A stretch of DNA of 13,982 bases from JBBKWQ01 sp037969115 (GTDB taxonomy: Bacteria; Actinomycetota; Acidimicrobiia; Acidimicrobiales; Ilumatobacteraceae), in the NCBI GenBank assembly GCA_037969115.1, contig JBBKWQ010000214.1, positions 1 through 13,982 of the forward strand, in the 5' to 3' direction. The notes under the pieces were generated by a model. That model did not search any database. It saw only the letters and a program-made list of their open reading frames with translations, and was not told where the DNA came from. Below, piece after piece: positions 12,953 through 13,982 of this stretch (positions are counted from its first letter, which is position 1; every line of letters begins with the position of its first letter). Made by a program: the position numbers and the translations under genes.

Positions 12953-13982
12953 ATGACCGATCCGTCCGATGTCGAGTCCGTGATCCGCTTCGAGACCGAC
13001 GCCCTCGTGGTGCTCGCCGGGCCGTCGGGCGCGGGGAAGTCGACCTGGGCGAGGCAGTGGTTCCACGCGTCGCACGTCGTGGCCTCTGACGACTTGCGGG
13101 CGTTGGTGGGCCGCAGCGAGCACGATTTGCATGCGAGTAGCGACGCTTTCGACGTGCTCGAGTTGGCGCTCGAGCGCCGGCTGAAGCGAGGTCTCTTCAC
13201 CATCGTCGACACGCTCGGCATGGACGAAACACGCCACGAAGCGTGGCTCGCGCTGGCGGCTCGGCACCGGCGCCGGACACATCTCGTCGTCTTCGACACC
13301 GACGACACGACGTGCCGCAAGTACAACCGTGCGCGGCCGAGCCCGGTTCCGAGCAAGGTCGTGTCCGCCCAACTCGCGAAGTGGCACGAACTCCGACACT
13401 CGCTCGGCAAAGGCTTTGACGCGGTGCACGTGTCGGGTCCAGCAGCGATCGTGCCGGCAGCCTTGATGCCGCCGGGAATGCCCGAACAGACCCGTCTGAA
13501 CTTCGGGCTCCAGGTGTCGACGTTCGACTGGCCGGGCGACCACGACGAGATCGGCACACGCCTCGGCGAGATCGCCGCCGAAGCCGAGCGCGCCGGGTTC
13601 ACGAGTCTGTGGGTCATGGACCATTTCGTCCAGATCCCGCAGGTGGGACGGGAGTGGGATCCGATGCTCGAGAGCTATACGACGCTGGGATTTCTGGCTG
13701 GACGCACCAGCACGATCGAACTCGGCGCGATGGTCACCTGTGTGACGTACCGGAACATCGCCCACCTCGCAAAGATCGTCGCGACGCTCGATGTGCTGTC
13801 GGGTGGGCGAGCACGTTGCGGCCTGGGTGTCGGCTGGTTCGAGCGTGAGCACACCTCATTCGGCTACGACTTCCCATCGGTGCGTCACCGGTACGAGCTG
13901 CTCGAGGACGCGCTCGAGTTGCTCCCGCTGATGTGGGGGCCGGGGAGCCCCGCGTTTGCAGGTCGGCACATCAGCACCCCGG
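12953..13982 (+). CDS. P-loop kinase domain fused to F420-dependent LLM oxidoreductase (3' end outside the window)
   Basis: A continuous frame of 343 codons stays open to the window edge. Residues 1-175 are a small P-loop kinase domain of the AAA_33/polynucleotide-kinase type: Walker A GPSGAGKST (23-31), VASDDLRALVG (43-53), Walker-B-like TIVDTLG (83-89), and a lid region with basic residues around RKYNRARPSPVPSKVV (122-137). From about residue 182 a luciferase-like (LLM) barrel begins, of the Rv1855c-type F420-dependent family: LNFGLQVSTFDWPG (182-195), AERAGFTSLWVMDHF (211-225), TLGFLAG and TIELGAMVTCVTYRN (254-268), VLSGGRARCGLGVGWFEREH (281-300). No stop or frameshift separates the halves. 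The ATG lies 6 nt after a -10. Substrates of both halves are unknown, and the LLM half is incomplete here. Confidence 0.82.
   Translation, partial: MTDPSDVESVIRFETDALVVLAGPSGAGKSTWARQWFHASHVVASDDLRALVGRSEHDLHASSDAFDVLELALERRLKRGLFTIVDTLGMDETRHEAWLALAARHRRRTHLVVFDTDDTTCRKYNRARPSPVPSKVVSAQLAKWHELRHSLGKGFDAVHVSGPAAIVPAALMPPGMPEQTRLNFGLQVSTFDWPGDHDEIGTRLGEIAAEAERAGFTSLWVMDHFVQIPQVGREWDPMLESYTTLGFLAGRTSTIELGAMVTCVTYRNIAHLAKIVATLDVLSGGRARCGLGVGWFEREHTSFGYDFPSVRHRYELLEDALELLPLMWGPGSPAFAGRHISTP

Noticed and set aside
12412..13852. Long minus-strand open frames under the permease end and the kinase-LLM gene
   Set aside because: They are low-complexity and Arg-rich without motifs, and the plus strand holds well-motivated domains throughout.
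13466..13982. A separate LLM gene starting at ATG 13466 or 13478
   Set aside because: There is no stop, ribosome site or promoter between the kinase and LLM parts, and the frame is continuous. A fusion is the simpler reading, though internal initiation cannot be excluded.

Overview
This is high-GC DNA with GTG and TTG starts, leaderless -10 promoters, an ESAT-6-like WXG100 protein and a Rv1855c-type F420-dependent LLM oxidoreductase. Together these point to a high-GC actinobacterium. The protein flavour suggests Acidimicrobiia (Ilumatobacter-like), but that placement is inference. No rRNA, tRNA, CRISPR array, transposase or phage gene was seen, and the window looks like ordinary chromosome.

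Left part (1-1842): a PaaX-family regulator (56-922, +) starts 18 bp from the start codon of a gene running off the left edge (1-37, -). The two share one AT-rich promoter core. A small HTH_22 regulator (913-1272, -) converges on PaaX and overlaps it by 10 bp. Behind it lie an intergenic stretch rich in inverted repeats and a solitary WXG100 gene (1422-1691, -).

Middle part (1843-7370): an M20 amidohydrolase and a DGPF/YCII protein form a short + strand operon. They converge on a 996-residue GH38 alpha-mannosidase (3523-6513, -), which is transcribed divergently from a GNAT acetyltransferase (6561-7370, +).

Right part (7466-12885): four overlapping + strand genes form one operon: an uncharacterised lipoprotein, two different ABC ATPases and a single ten-helix FtsX-type permease. 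The permease carries a DUF11-like Ig domain inserted in its first extracytoplasmic region. This asymmetric exporter with its lipoprotein is the most promising candidate for a little-described system. The ATPases would form a heterodimer driving one permease chain, while the lipoprotein and the Ig-like domain would act outside the membrane.

Right edge (12953 to end): a gene cut by the window encodes a polynucleotide-kinase-like P-loop domain fused in frame to an F420-dependent LLM oxidoreductase. A recurring theme is the start-codon context: a -10 hexamer ends 6-7 nt before the start codon of five genes, so leaderless transcription is predicted.
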